This document shows, in pieces, positions 9,392-17,937 of a stretch of DNA of 64,000 nt (within the stretch, counting starts at the first letter, position 1; every line of letters begins with the position of its first letter). The translations under genes and the position numbers were made by a program. The DNA is from an uncultured Bacteroides sp. (GTDB taxonomy: Bacteria; Bacteroidota; Bacteroidia; Bacteroidales; Bacteroidaceae): contig CAAFTU010000030.1 of assembly GCA_900766005.1 (NCBI GenBank), positions 1-64,000 of the forward strand, written 5' to 3'. The notes beneath the pieces were generated by a model. That model was not told the DNA's origin. It ran no database searches and saw only the letters and a program-made list of their open reading frames with translations.

Positions 9392-10399
9392 ATGGAAAGT
9401 ATATTAGTCACCGGAGCCAGCGGATTTATAGGCAGTTTTATTGTAGAGGAAGCGTTGAACAGGCAATACCGTGTGTGGGCAGGCGTACGTGCCTCCAGCA
9501 GCCGGAAATACCTGAAGGGGGAGGGTATTCAATTCCTGGAATTGGATTTTGCCCATTCCGATGTGCTTCGCTCCCAACTGGCAGCCCATAAGGAAGCGGC
9601 AGGACGCTTCGATTACATTGTTCATTGTGCCGGTGTGACCAAATGTGCCGACAAGCGTATGTTTGAGGAGGTGAATTACCGGCAAACCAAACAGTTTGTA
9701 GACACCTTGCGCGAACTGGATATGGTTCCTCGGCAGTTTATCCATATCAGTACGCTCAGCGTGTTCGGTCCGGTGCGTGAACAGGACTATACACCGATTC
9801 AGGCAACAGATACTCCGATGCCTAATACAGCGTATGGCATCAGCAAGCTGAAGGCTGAACAATATCTTCAGCGTCTGCCGGATTTCCCTTATGTCATTTA
9901 TCGGCCCACGGGGGTATACGGTCCTCGCGAACTGGATTACTTTCTTATGGCTAAGTCCATTCGCCAGCACATGGATTTTTCGGTAGGATACAAACGTCAG
10001 GACCTGACTTTCGTTTACGTGAAAGACATCGTACAGGCCATCTTCCTGGGTATAGAGAAGAAAGTAGTGCGAAAAGCCTACTTCCTGTCCGACGGAAACG
10101 TGTACAACAGCCGTGCTTTTTCCGATTTCATTCAAAAAGAACTGGGCAATCCGTTTGTTCTTCATGTGAAATGTCCGTTAATTGTGCTAAAAGTTATATC
10201 TTTGCTCGCTGAATTCATGGCTGCCCGCTCGGGAAAGAGCAGTACGCTGAATTCGGACAAGTATAAGATTATGAAACAACGCAACTGGCAATGTGACGTT
10301 GTCCCTACCGTGAAGGAATTGGGATATACACCTCAATATGACTTGGAGAAAGGAGTTCGTGAAACGATTGCCTGGTACAAAAAAGAAGGATGGCTTTAG
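9392..10399 (+). CDS. Extended SDR (NAD-dependent epimerase/dehydratase family)
   Basis: NAD(P)-dependent short-chain dehydrogenase of the extended type, 335 aa. The nucleotide-binding motif GASGFIG is at residues 8-14 and the catalytic Y-x-x-x-K is seen in TAYGISKLK near residue 150. The start at 9392 puts the Rossmann strand MESILVTGA at the N-terminus; the longer reading from a TTG at 9329 adds an unrelated cysteine-rich stretch. It overlaps the next gene by 10 bases, so the two are translationally coupled. Its partner is a PAP2-type lipid enzyme, which raises the possibility of a lipid substrate such as a ketosphinganine or ceramide intermediate instead of a nucleotide sugar. That is inference only. 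Confidence 0.85.
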   Translation: MESILVTGASGFIGSFIVEEALNRQYRVWAGVRASSSRKYLKGEGIQFLELDFAHSDVLRSQLAAHKEAAGRFDYIVHCAGVTKCADKRMFEEVNYRQTKQFVDTLRELDMVPRQFIHISTLSVFGPVREQDYTPIQATDTPMPNTAYGISKLKAEQYLQRLPDFPYVIYRPTGVYGPRELDYFLMAKSIRQHMDFSVGYKRQDLTFVYVKDIVQAIFLGIEKKVVRKAYFLSDGNVYNSRAFSDFIQKELGNPFVLHVKCPLIVLKVISLLAEFMAARSGKSSTLNSDKYKIMKQRNWQCDVVPTVKELGYTPQYDLEKGVRETIAWYKKEGWL

Positions 10400-11370
10400 A
10401 TTTATTTAAACGTGTGGAAACCCGGAAAGGGCTGTTTGCGATAGAGAAGATTACCTTGATTTACAATCTTCTCACTACTATTTTGATTCTGTTCCTATTC
10501 CAACGGATGGATCATCCGTGGCACATGCTGCTGGATAGAGCCATGATTGCAGCCATGACGTTTCTGCTGATGTATCTTTATCGGCTGGCTCCTTGTCGTT
10601 TTTCGGCTTTTGTGCGGGTCATTCTGCAGATGAGCCTGTTGTCCTACTGGTATCCCGATACCTTTGAGTTCAACCGGTTTTTCCCCAATCTCGACCATAT
10701 CTTTGCCACGATTGAGCAGTTCCTTTTTCAAGGACAACCATCTATCTGGTTCTCGAATGCTTTTCCGCATCTGATAGTCAGTGAAGCCTTTAATATGGGG
10801 TATTTTTTCTACTATCCGATGATGCTGATTGTCGTGTTGTATTATTTTTTCCGGCGTTTCGAACTCTTTGAAAAGATGTCGTTTGTGCTGGTCACTTGTT
10901 TCTTTGTCTACTATCTGATTTATATATTCGTCCCTGTGGCAGGTCCTCAGTTTTATTTTCCGGCCATCGGGATGGACCATGTATCTCAGGGTGTGTTTCC
11001 TTCCATTGGTGATTATTTCAACTATCATCAGGAATTGCTTCCCGGTCCAGGCTATCAGCACGGGTTCTTCTATAATTTGGTTGAAGGGTCTCAGCAGGTG
11101 GGCGAACGTCCCACAGCCGCCTTCCCCAGTTCGCATGTCGGTATATCCACCATTCTGATGATTATGGCCTGGCGTGGCGGAGGAAAAACACTGTTCTTCT
11201 GTCTGATGCCCTTTTATGTGCTGCTTTGCGGTGCTACCGTTTACATACAGGCCCACTATCTGATTGATGCCATTGTAGGCTTCTTCTCGGCTCCCTTGAT
11301 TTATGTCTTGGTGACCTGTATTTTCAAGAAGTGGTTTGCCGTACCTCTGTTTGCCGCTTCAAAGGATTAA
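10390..11370 (+). CDS. PAP2 (PAP2_3/IPC synthase-like) membrane enzyme
   Basis: Polytopic membrane protein of 326 aa with about six helices. Two PAP2 catalytic blocks are visible: AAFPSSHVGIS near residue 240 (P-S-x-H) and AHYLIDAIVGFF near 290 (H-x-x-x-D). The N-terminal K-x6-RP block is not clear, as in the PAP2_3 group that includes eukaryotic inositol-phosphorylceramide synthase. It may be a lipid phosphatase or a phospho-headgroup transferase acting at the membrane surface. It overlaps the upstream SDR gene by 10 bases. Gut Bacteroides make sphingolipids, so a role there is plausible but unproven. Confidence 0.8.
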   Translation: MALDLFKRVETRKGLFAIEKITLIYNLLTTILILFLFQRMDHPWHMLLDRAMIAAMTFLLMYLYRLAPCRFSAFVRVILQMSLLSYWYPDTFEFNRFFPNLDHIFATIEQFLFQGQPSIWFSNAFPHLIVSEAFNMGYFFYYPMMLIVVLYYFFRRFELFEKMSFVLVTCFFVYYLIYIFVPVAGPQFYFPAIGMDHVSQGVFPSIGDYFNYHQELLPGPGYQHGFFYNLVEGSQQVGERPTAAFPSSHVGISTILMIMAWRGGGKTLFFCLMPFYVLLCGATVYIQAHYLIDAIVGFFSAPLIYVLVTCIFKKWFAVPLFAASKD

Positions 11371-11401
11371 TTCTTACATTTTATTTTCCCTTTTAGGATA
11401 A

Positions 11402-11611
11402 AGGGATGTCGTTGTTGCTTATTTCGTTGGGCTGTTATATGACATATATATTTACAGTTCTTTGGGACTGGACAAGACGTATCAACTGCAGCCGATGTTT
11501 ACGCTGATTGAGGCTCGACAGACCTGTGATGATGCAGCGTATGTAGATTTGTGTGCCAAAGAGTACAGTAACCTGGCAGACAATGACCGTGGTCTGTTGA
11601 TTATTAATTGA
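11402..11611 (+). pseudogene. Remnant of an unidentified coding sequence
   Basis: An open frame of about 69 codons with coding-like composition and no start codon begins directly after a stop and ends in TGA at 11609-11611. The peptide contains YSSLGLDKTYQLQPMFTL and ends EYSNLADNDRGLLIIN, a plausible C-terminal tail of a lost protein. I do not recognise the family. A short perfect inverted repeat (GGCATTAC/GTAATGCC, 11638-11657) follows. Confidence 0.4.
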
Positions 11612-11674
11612 AGGAAAGATAAACCAATGAGCGCCTTGGCATTACAAGGGTAATGCCATCATGCCGATAAAGAA

Positions 11675-11714
11675 GCTCCCCCTGTCACAGATCGCTGTCA
11701 CAGGGGGAGCTTTT
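11675..11714. terminator. Two-way terminator between convergent genes
   Basis: A perfect 11-bp GC-rich stem, GCTCCCCCTGT (11675-11685) with ACAGGGGGAGC (11700-11710), is followed by TTTT on the plus strand and by a T-rich tract on the minus strand. It separates the rightward SDR-PAP2 unit from leftward dusB. Confidence 0.75.
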
Positions 11715-11747
11715 CTAAAAAGAGGAATGTACAACTCTTTTTTATCA

Positions 11748-12746
11748 TCATTCCGCTTCCGGCTGAAACGGATAGCGGGCATGAATTTCATCGAAAATGC
11801 GGAACAGTTCCTCCTGCGTTTCTGCACGCAGCATGGCAATGCGCGTATTGCGGAAGTTGGGGATTCCTTTAAAAATGGGACTGGCAGCCAAATGGCGGCG
11901 CACGTGCAGGATACCCCGGCGTTCATCCAGCAGGTTCACACTGTCGATTACTTCCTGGCGGAGTACATCCATACACCACTCAAAACTCAGGGAAGGCAGT
12001 TCTTCTCCCGTTTGCAGATAATGTTTCACCTCCTTGAAAATCCACGGGCGTCCGAAGCTGGCACGTCCAATCATCACGCCATCCACTCCATAGCGGTCGA
12101 AGCACTCCTTGCAGCGTTGAGGCGAAGTGACATCACCGTTCCCGATAATGGGGATATGCATCCTCGGGTTGTTTTTCACTTCCCCTATCAGTGTCCAGTC
12201 CGCTTCTCCGGTATACATCTGTGCCCGGGTACGTCCGTGAATCGTGAGCGCTGCGATGCCGCAGTCCTGCAGCTGTTCGGCGAGGTCCACGATGACCTTG
12301 CTGTTGGCATCCCATCCCAATCGGGTTTTCACTGTGACAGGTATCTTTACCGCATCTACCACAGCCCGTGTGATTTCGAGCATCAGAGGGATATTCTGCA
12401 GCATGCCGGCTCCGGCTCCTTTGCCGGCTACCCTTTTCACCGGACAGCCAAAGTTAATGTCCAGTATATCCGGCTGAGCCTGTTCCACAATCTTGGCTGC
12501 TTCCACCATGGTTTGTGTGTCCCTTCCGTAAATCTGGATGGCCACTGGCCGTTCTTCATCGCTGATATTCAACTTTTGAGCTGTTTTGCTGACCGCCCGA
12601 ATCAAGGCGTCGGCCGATACAAATTCAGTATATACCATGTCGGCTCCGAACTTTTTGCACATCAGGCGAAAAGCCGGGTCGGTAACGTCTTCCATGGGAG
12701 CGAGCAGGATGGGCTGGTTGCCCAAGTCTATCGAACCAATTTTCAT
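11748..12746 (-). CDS. dusB: tRNA-dihydrouridine synthase
   Basis: FMN enzyme that reduces uridine to dihydrouridine in tRNA D-loops using NADPH. At 332 aa it has the Dus length. The TIM-barrel start IGSIDLGNQPILLAPMEDVT, the catalytic-cysteine block DINFGCPVKRVAGKGAG near residue 100 and the FMN-binding IPIIGNGDVTSPQ near 205 are all present, matching the DusB/NifR3 subgroup. It faces the two-way terminator at 11675-11714. Upstream (12747-12941) is the divergent promoter region shared with the U32 gene. Confidence 0.95.
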   Translation of the reverse strand: MKIGSIDLGNQPILLAPMEDVTDPAFRLMCKKFGADMVYTEFVSADALIRAVSKTAQKLNISDEERPVAIQIYGRDTQTMVEAAKIVEQAQPDILDINFGCPVKRVAGKGAGAGMLQNIPLMLEITRAVVDAVKIPVTVKTRLGWDANSKVIVDLAEQLQDCGIAALTIHGRTRAQMYTGEADWTLIGEVKNNPRMHIPIIGNGDVTSPQRCKECFDRYGVDGVMIGRASFGRPWIFKEVKHYLQTGEELPSLSFEWCMDVLRQEVIDSVNLLDERRGILHVRRHLAASPIFKGIPNFRNTRIAMLRAETQEELFRIFDEIHARYPFQPEAE

Positions 12747-12866
12747 AGGGTGAATTTTCTGTTTTTTTGTTTATCATTGGGAAGCTGAATCAAACCTTTC
12801 CGCACAAAATGCAGACAGCTTCTGAAGTTACTTCTTGTTTTCGCTGCAAAAATACGGAAAAAAGCC

Positions 12867-12874
12867 TACCTTTG
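12867..12874 (+). promoter_or_regulatory. -7 box of the trhP-thioesterase-dprA operon
   Basis: TACCTTTG matches TAnnTTTG and lies 67 bases before the chosen start codon of the U32 family gene. No -33 element with the right spacing is evident. Confidence 0.5.
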
Positions 12875-12941
12875 TACGCATTCATTTGTTTAACTGATGC
12901 AAATGAAAGTATAATTGATACAAATAGCATATATATTTCCT

Positions 12942-14231
12942 ATGAGTCTTAGTTTGAAGGATTTTGAAATCATGGCTCCTGTAGGTTCGCGCGAATCGCT
13001 TGCTGCAGCCATTCAGGCAGGTGCCGACTCTATCTATTTCGGTATAGAAAACCTCAATATGCGTGCCCGTTCGGCCAATACGTTTACCATCGATGATTTG
13101 CGTGAAATTGCCCGCACGTGTGATGAGCACGGCATGAAGAGCTATCTCACGGTGAACACAATCATTTATGATAAAGACATACCGCTGATGCGCACCATTG
13201 TAGATGCGGCCAAGGAAGCCGGCATTTCGGCTGTGATTGCTGCCGATGTGGCTGTGATGAACTATGCCCGTCAGATTGGTCAGGAGGTGCACCTCTCTAC
13301 GCAGCTCAATATCTCCAATGCCGAGGCACTGAAATTCTATGCCCAGTTTGCCGACGTGGTGGTGCTGGCCCGTGAGTTGAACTTGGAGCAGGTGGCCGAA
13401 ATCTACCGCCAGATTCAGGAAGAGCATATCTGCGGTCCGAGCGGTGAACAGCTCCGTATCGAGATGTTCTGCCACGGAGCCCTGTGCATGGCTGTGTCGG
13501 GCAAGTGCTACCTCTCGTTGCATGAGATGAACCATTCGGCCAACCGCGGTGCTTGCATGCAGGTGTGCCGCCGGTCGTACACGGTGCGCGATAAAGACAC
13601 CGAAGTGGAACTTGATATCGACAACGAATATATCATGTCGCCCAAGGACTTGAAGACCATTCACTTCATGAACAAGATGATGGATGCAGGGGTGCGGGTG
13701 TTCAAGATTGAGGGGCGTGCCCGTGGACCCGAGTACGTGTGTACGGTGGTGGAATGTTACAAAGAGGCTGTGAAGGCCTATTTGGACGGAAGTTTTACCG
13801 ACGAGAAAGTGGCCGCGTGGGACGAACGCTTGAAGACGGTGTTCAACCGCGGCTTCTGGAACGGCTATTACTTGGGACAGCGTCTCGGAGAGTGGACACA
13901 CAACTATGGTTCGGCTGCTACTGAACGCAAGATTTATGTGGGCAAGGGTGTGAAGTATTTCTCCAACATCGGTGTGTCAGAGTTTCTGGTAGAAGCCGCC
14001 GAACTGAATGTGGGCGACAAACTGCTCATCACCGGTCCTACGACGGGTGCCGAATTTATGACACTGGAAGAGGCACGGGTGGATTTGAAGCCTGTGCAAA
14101 CCGTGAAGAAAGGTGAACACTTCTCCATGAAGTCGGTTAAAATCCGTCCGAATGACAAACTGTACAAACTGGTGTCTACCGAAGAACTGAAGAAGTTTAA
14201 GGGAATTGATATCGAAAAGACAAGAGGATAA
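12942..14231 (+). CDS. trhP: U32 peptidase family protein, TrhP/YegQ-like
   Basis: Member of the U32 family. The best studied relatives of this length (YegQ/TrhP, about 450 aa) are not proteases but take part in prephenate-dependent hydroxylation of U34 in tRNA. The protein is 429 aa from the ATG at 12942, where MSLSLKDFEIMAPVGSRES begins the conserved barrel; the upstream in-frame ATG at 12915 adds nine unconserved residues. The U32 signature E-x-F-x-HGALC-x-A-x-SG-x-C is seen as EMFCHGALCMAVSGKCYLS near residue 180, and cysteines in NRGACMQVCRRSY follow. It is first in an operon with a thioesterase and dprA. Confidence 0.85.
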   Translation: MSLSLKDFEIMAPVGSRESLAAAIQAGADSIYFGIENLNMRARSANTFTIDDLREIARTCDEHGMKSYLTVNTIIYDKDIPLMRTIVDAAKEAGISAVIAADVAVMNYARQIGQEVHLSTQLNISNAEALKFYAQFADVVVLARELNLEQVAEIYRQIQEEHICGPSGEQLRIEMFCHGALCMAVSGKCYLSLHEMNHSANRGACMQVCRRSYTVRDKDTEVELDIDNEYIMSPKDLKTIHFMNKMMDAGVRVFKIEGRARGPEYVCTVVECYKEAVKAYLDGSFTDEKVAAWDERLKTVFNRGFWNGYYLGQRLGEWTHNYGSAATERKIYVGKGVKYFSNIGVSEFLVEAAELNVGDKLLITGPTTGAEFMTLEEARVDLKPVQTVKKGEHFSMKSVKIRPNDKLYKLVSTEELKKFKGIDIEKTRG

Positions 14232-14243
14232 AATCTCAGTCAG

Positions 14244-14645
14244 ATGAACTACATTTATGAACTGGAGATGAAGGTGCGCGACTATGAATGCGACCTTCAA
14301 GGCATTGTGAACAATGCCAATTATCAGCACTATCTGGAGCATACGCGTCACGAATTCCTCACTTCGGTGGGAGTCAGTTTCGCAGCGCTCCATGAGCAGG
14401 GAGTAGATCCCGTAGTGGCTCGTATCAGCATGGCTTTCAAGACTCCGCTCAAGAGCGGCGATGTGTTTGTGTCGAAGCTCTATCTGAAGAAAGAAGGCAT
14501 CAAGTATGTGTTCTATCAGGATATATTCCGCAAGAGCGACCAGAAAGTGGTGGTGAAATCCACGGTTGAAACCGTATGTGTGGTCAACGGACGGTTGAGC
14601 GACAGCGAACTGTTTGACCATGTCTTTGCTCCCTACTTGCAATGA
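14244..14645 (+). CDS. Hotdog-fold acyl-CoA thioesterase (YbgC/4HBT type)
   Basis: Small thioesterase, 133 aa, with the YbgC-like motif YECDLQGIVNNANYQHYLEH near residues 13-32; the aspartate in this block is the usual catalytic residue in 4-hydroxybenzoyl-CoA thioesterase relatives. The substrate is unknown. Acyl-CoA or acyl-ACP species are expected. It starts 12 bases after the U32 gene and its stop codon overlaps the dprA start by 4 bases, so translation is coupled. Confidence 0.88.
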   Translation: MNYIYELEMKVRDYECDLQGIVNNANYQHYLEHTRHEFLTSVGVSFAALHEQGVDPVVARISMAFKTPLKSGDVFVSKLYLKKEGIKYVFYQDIFRKSDQKVVVKSTVETVCVVNGRLSDSELFDHVFAPYLQ

Positions 14646-15766
14646 AACCGTCGGAGGAAGAGCAGATTTTCAGCATTGCACTGACCCAAGTGCCCGGTGT
14701 GGGGCACATTGGGGCCAAGCGGCTGATTGAAGGAATGGGCTGTGCTGTCGATGTGTTCCGCTATCGCAAGGAACTTCCTCAGCGTCTGCCGGAGGTAAGT
14801 GAGCGCATCATTGAAGCGTTAGACTGTCCCGAGGTGATAGCCCGCGCCCGTGCGGAGTATGAGTTTGTGTGCAAGAACCGCATCGGTTGCTACACGTTTT
14901 TTGATGAGGCTTACCCCTCCCGTCTGCGGGAATGCGAAGATGCCCCCGTGGTGCTTTTCTTCAAGGGGAATGCCGACCTCAATGCTTTACGCATCATCAA
15001 CATGGTGGGCACCCGTCATGCCACAGCCTACGGCACGCAGCTTTGTGCCACCTTCCTGCGTGATTTGGCAGCTCTTTGTCCCGATGTGCTGGTGGTGAGC
15101 GGCTTGGCCTATGGCATCGACATTCATGCCCATCGGGAGTCGCTGGCCAACGGACTGGCCACGGTAGGGGTGTTGGCTCACGGGCTCGATCGCATTTATC
15201 CGCAGGTACACCGGAAGACAGCCGTAGATATGCTCGAAAAAGGCGGACTGCTCACCGAATTCATGTCCGGCACCAATCCCGACCGATATAACTTTGTCAG
15301 CCGCAACCGCATTGTGGCCGGTATGGCCGATGCCACACTGGTCGTAGAATCGGCCGAAAAGGGAGGTTCACTGATTACCGCCGAACTGGCAGAGAGCTAT
15401 CATCGCGACTGTTTTGCTTTTCCCGGTAGGGTGGGTGATGAGTATTCCAAAGGATGCAACCGGCTGATACGCGACAACCGGGCTTCCCTGTTGCTTTCGG
15501 CCGAGGACCTTGTGCAGACTTTGGGCTGGAATGTCTCTACGGCTGCATCGCAGAAACAGCCGGTGCAGCGCAATCTGTTTCCCGACCTGTCTGAAGAAGA
15601 GCAGCTGGTGGTAGGCTTGTTGGAAAAGCAAGGCAACCTGCAGCTCAATGCACTGGTAGTAGAAACGAATATCCCCGTACAAAAGATGAGTGCCCTGCTC
15701 TTCGAACTGGAGATGAAAGGCATGGTGCGTGTATTGGCAGGAGGTATGTATCAGTTGCTGGCCTGA
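14642..15766 (+). CDS. dprA: DNA processing protein DprA/Smf
   Basis: Binds incoming single-stranded DNA and loads RecA in naturally competent bacteria; in non-competent species it is kept with unclear function. The 374 aa protein has an N-terminal helix-hairpin-helix-like region (LTQVPGVGHIGAKRLIEGMG), the Rossmann domain with SGLAYGIDIHAHRESL and GGLLTEFMSGTNPDRYNF near residues 155-215 and RNRIVAGMADATLVVES, and a C-terminal winged helix (about 315-372). The ATG overlaps the stop of the thioesterase gene. Its last 16 bases overlap the convergent lipoprotein gene. Confidence 0.95.
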   Translation: MKPSEEEQIFSIALTQVPGVGHIGAKRLIEGMGCAVDVFRYRKELPQRLPEVSERIIEALDCPEVIARARAEYEFVCKNRIGCYTFFDEAYPSRLRECEDAPVVLFFKGNADLNALRIINMVGTRHATAYGTQLCATFLRDLAALCPDVLVVSGLAYGIDIHAHRESLANGLATVGVLAHGLDRIYPQVHRKTAVDMLEKGGLLTEFMSGTNPDRYNFVSRNRIVAGMADATLVVESAEKGGSLITAELAESYHRDCFAFPGRVGDEYSKGCNRLIRDNRASLLLSAEDLVQTLGWNVSTAASQKQPVQRNLFPDLSEEEQLVVGLLEKQGNLQLNALVVETNIPVQKMSALLFELEMKGMVRVLAGGMYQLLA

Positions 15767-16206
15767 CGGCGGGGTTTCAGCTCCACATACTCCCGTGTCA
15801 TGGAAAGATCACCCAGTTCGCCCATGCGGTCGTAGAAAGCAAACAGTTGTTTGTTGAGTTTCTCTATGTCCCAATAATGCTCGTGTCCGATGAGCAGAGT
15901 AGCCTGTGAAGGATTGGTGAAAGCCCATCGCCCTTTCAGTTGCGAATGATGTTCTGTTCCGTCAGGGGCAGTTGTAAAATCGGTCCGTGTGTAGGTGCCG
16001 TCCCGTTCGAAGTCCCACACCGACTGTGTGGTCTCTCCGTTGTCCCATTGGTGTGCTTCGTTCAGCCAGTTGATGTCGCAGATAAGTGAAATGGTCACCT
16101 CTTCTCCTTCCGAATAATACCCGTTTTTTTCCACGCAACTCACGAATAAAAAGGAGAGAAAAAAGACTATTATTGCATGGTTGTAGCCTTTTGCTTTTCT
16201 GTTCAT
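15751..16206 (-). CDS. Lipocalin-like lipoprotein of unknown function
   Basis: A 151 aa protein with a signal peptide ending in a lipobox (FLFVSC, Cys about residue 24), so it is expected in the outer membrane or periplasm as a lipoprotein. The mature part has alternating beta-strand patterns with SVWDFERDGTYTRTDF and LKGRWAFTN, which fits small Bacteroidetes lipocalin-like proteins that measure up as one eight-strand barrel. No catalytic residues can be named. It converges on dprA with a 16-base overlap and is divergent from the gene at 16372. Confidence 0.65.
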   Translation of the reverse strand: MNRKAKGYNHAIIVFFLSFLFVSCVEKNGYYSEGEEVTISLICDINWLNEAHQWDNGETTQSVWDFERDGTYTRTDFTTAPDGTEHHSQLKGRWAFTNPSQATLLIGHEHYWDIEKLNKQLFAFYDRMGELGDLSMTREYVELKPRRQASN

Positions 16207-16287
16207 AATTCGATGTAATAGGGTTTGTGCAACAAAAATAAAGAAAAAACGGAAAGGCGAAATCGTTCAGCTTGTTTTTAACTATCC

Positions 16288-16318
16288 TTGCAGATATTGC
16301 GATTTATTCTTATTTTTG
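16288..16318 (+). promoter_or_regulatory. Promoter of the 16372 lipoprotein gene
   Basis: TTG at 16288-16290 and TATTTTTG at 16311-16318 with 20 bases between. The start codon is 53 bases downstream. Confidence 0.55.
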
Positions 16319-16371
16319 CACTCAAAACTAAAGTTTCCCGTAAAGGGACTGTTTAACTATAAATCATACGT

Positions 16372-17337
16372 ATGAAAAAGATTTTTTTCTTCTATGCAAC
16401 TTGTCTGTTATCGCTATTTACAGGTTGTGCTCCCAAGGTGATTACTACGATAAGCAACAGTCATCATCCGGCTACCTCAGCTACCCAAGTACGTGTTTAT
16501 GGAGTGAATGATTCTGTTCCGCAGGCGGCTGAACTGATTGGTAAAATCAAAGTGGTTGATGCTGGTCTGTCTACTCGTTGCAGCTACGACCAGGTCATCG
16601 ATTTGGCTAAAAAGAAGACAGCTGAAAATGGTGGAAATGCCTTGGCTTTGACTCAGCATCGTCGCCCCTCTATGTGGAGCAGCTGTCATCAGATATCCGG
16701 CAACATGCTTTTCTTGAAACATCCTCAATCGGATGCAACTTTTGCAGCAAGCAGACCATCTATGCCTTCGGTTGAGGAGAATTGTGGCTGTAAGGACACT
16801 ACTCCGTTCAAGCATCACTCGGTTTATGTTCAGGTGGGTTATTCTTTCATTGCCAGTAAGTTCTATGTGCCTTCTGAGTTTACAGGACATCCTAAAAGTG
16901 GAATCGATTGGCTGATGGGATACGATTGGGTGGCCAGAAATGGTTTTGGAGTCGGACTGCTTTATTCGGGTTACCACTCTACTTACGCATTTCAGGGAAA
17001 CAGTAGCAAAATACTGTTGAGCTATGTAGCTCCCCAGTTGATCCTAAAGCAACGTTTCCGCGAGTGGTCGCTGGAAGAAAAGTTGGGAGTAGGCTACTTT
17101 AATTATCGGGAAGTCATCAATAATAAGTACAAAGGCTCTTTGTCGGGTCCGGGAGTCAATTTCCTGTTAGGAGCAGAATATCATCTTTCCGAATATGCAG
17201 GGATTGTGATGAATATCGGAACTGTCACCGGCTTCCTGTCGTATGACGATTTGGGCTTTGACGTGATGTTTGATAAGGATGATGCTACCGGTATTTTCCG
17301 AATTCATGGCAATGTGGGGTTGAGATTTCATTTTTAA
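16372..17337 (+). CDS. Lipoprotein with C-terminal beta-barrel-like domain
   Basis: A 321 aa protein of unknown function. The signal peptide ends in a lipobox (LFTGC, Cys about residue 19). Residues about 30-115 look like a small soluble domain similar in style to metal-stress or YbjQ-like domains (RVYGVNDSVPQAAELIGKIK). After a cysteine pair (ENCGCKD, near 140) the second half shows alternating aromatic beta-strands with glycine turns and ends in GNVGLRFHF, as in outer-membrane barrels. The combination suggests a surface or outer-membrane protein. Transcribed alone from its own promoter; terminator at 17455. Confidence 0.6.
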   Translation: MKKIFFFYATCLLSLFTGCAPKVITTISNSHHPATSATQVRVYGVNDSVPQAAELIGKIKVVDAGLSTRCSYDQVIDLAKKKTAENGGNALALTQHRRPSMWSSCHQISGNMLFLKHPQSDATFAASRPSMPSVEENCGCKDTTPFKHHSVYVQVGYSFIASKFYVPSEFTGHPKSGIDWLMGYDWVARNGFGVGLLYSGYHSTYAFQGNSSKILLSYVAPQLILKQRFREWSLEEKLGVGYFNYREVINNKYKGSLSGPGVNFLLGAEYHLSEYAGIVMNIGTVTGFLSYDDLGFDVMFDKDDATGIFRIHGNVGLRFHF

Positions 17338-17384
17338 TTCATTGAATTAGAATCGTTTCTTCACATACTGCATCCGTATCGGGT

Positions 17385-17436
17385 CGTGCTGTGCGTTGTA
17401 GGTCAGTGCGGCTTGCTTCGCTCCTTGCCGGATGAT
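17385..17436 (+). repeat. 52-bp direct repeat, copy 1
   Basis: This 52-base segment is identical, base for base, to 18086-18137 in the same orientation, while the flanks share no similarity. On the minus strand it can be read as the tail of an open frame ending in QHDPIRMQYVKKRF and a stop at about 17350. It lies in otherwise noncoding DNA between two convergent genes. Confidence 0.9.
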
Positions 17437-17454
17437 TGATTGTTTTGTATAAAA

Positions 17455-17494
17455 AAGAAGAGACCGGCTTTAATAAGCCGGTCTCTTCTTAAAA
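17455..17494. terminator. Two-way terminator with 16-bp perfect stem
   Basis: Bases 17455-17470 pair perfectly with 17475-17490 around a TAAT loop. T/A runs lie on both sides, so it can act on both strands. It separates the rightward lipoprotein gene from the leftward orphan membrane protein gene. Confidence 0.8.
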
Positions 17495-17521
17495 ATAGGA
17501 TTATAGATAGAATTTGTTTAT

Positions 17522-17935
17522 TTATTTGAAGACTTCTTCTGGGATACTGCAGAAAGATAGGATACCAATCAACAATGATAAAATAGAATATAGAATACTC
17601 CATCTTATACAAATATTTTTCTTTTCGTATATTTGTATTACTTTCTTATAATTCATTTTGTACTGATAGTGTCGTCGGTTAAATATATACATTGTGATAA
17701 TAGTGAATGCATAGATATAGTGAAATTCTTTCAGATAGTGGCTATATCCAATACCAATAACACTGAAGATTATAATAGCTGTTATATTAAACCCTTGTAG
17801 TATTGACAACAACCATAAAGAATCGAATAAATCATTCTTACGGAGTACAGGGCTTCCTTTTTTATTCCAAAAATGTTCTTGCCATTTAAAAAAACGATAA
17901 TAGCTATAGAAAATATAATCAAAAAATGCTTTCAT
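17522..17935 (-). CDS. Orphan membrane protein, possible Rhs-linked immunity protein
   Basis: A 137 aa protein with about four hydrophobic segments (for example LWLLSILQGFNITAIIIFSV and SILYSILSLLIGILSF) and a basic loop YNRRHYQYKMNYKKVI-like. AT content is clearly above its neighbours. No family is recognised. The ATG begins two bases after the stop of a broken Rhs-type tail on the same strand, the place where immunity genes of Rhs/polymorphic toxins sit. Function as an immunity protein is inferred from position only; the toxin part itself is missing. It could also be a stray small membrane protein. Confidence 0.6.
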   Translation of the reverse strand: MKAFFDYIFYSYYRFFKWQEHFWNKKGSPVLRKNDLFDSLWLLSILQGFNITAIIIFSVIGIGYSHYLKEFHYIYAFTIITMYIFNRRHYQYKMNYKKVIQIYEKKNICIRWSILYSILSLLIGILSFCSIPEEVFK

Positions 17936-17937
17936 AA

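Noticed and set aside
11661..12788. 375-codon open frame antisense to dusB
   Set aside because: It includes the two-way terminator and mirrors dusB; no domain is visible.
17403..17612. 69-codon open frame on the minus strand
   Set aside because: It runs through the perfect terminator hairpin at 17455-17490 and overlaps the orphan membrane gene in another frame.
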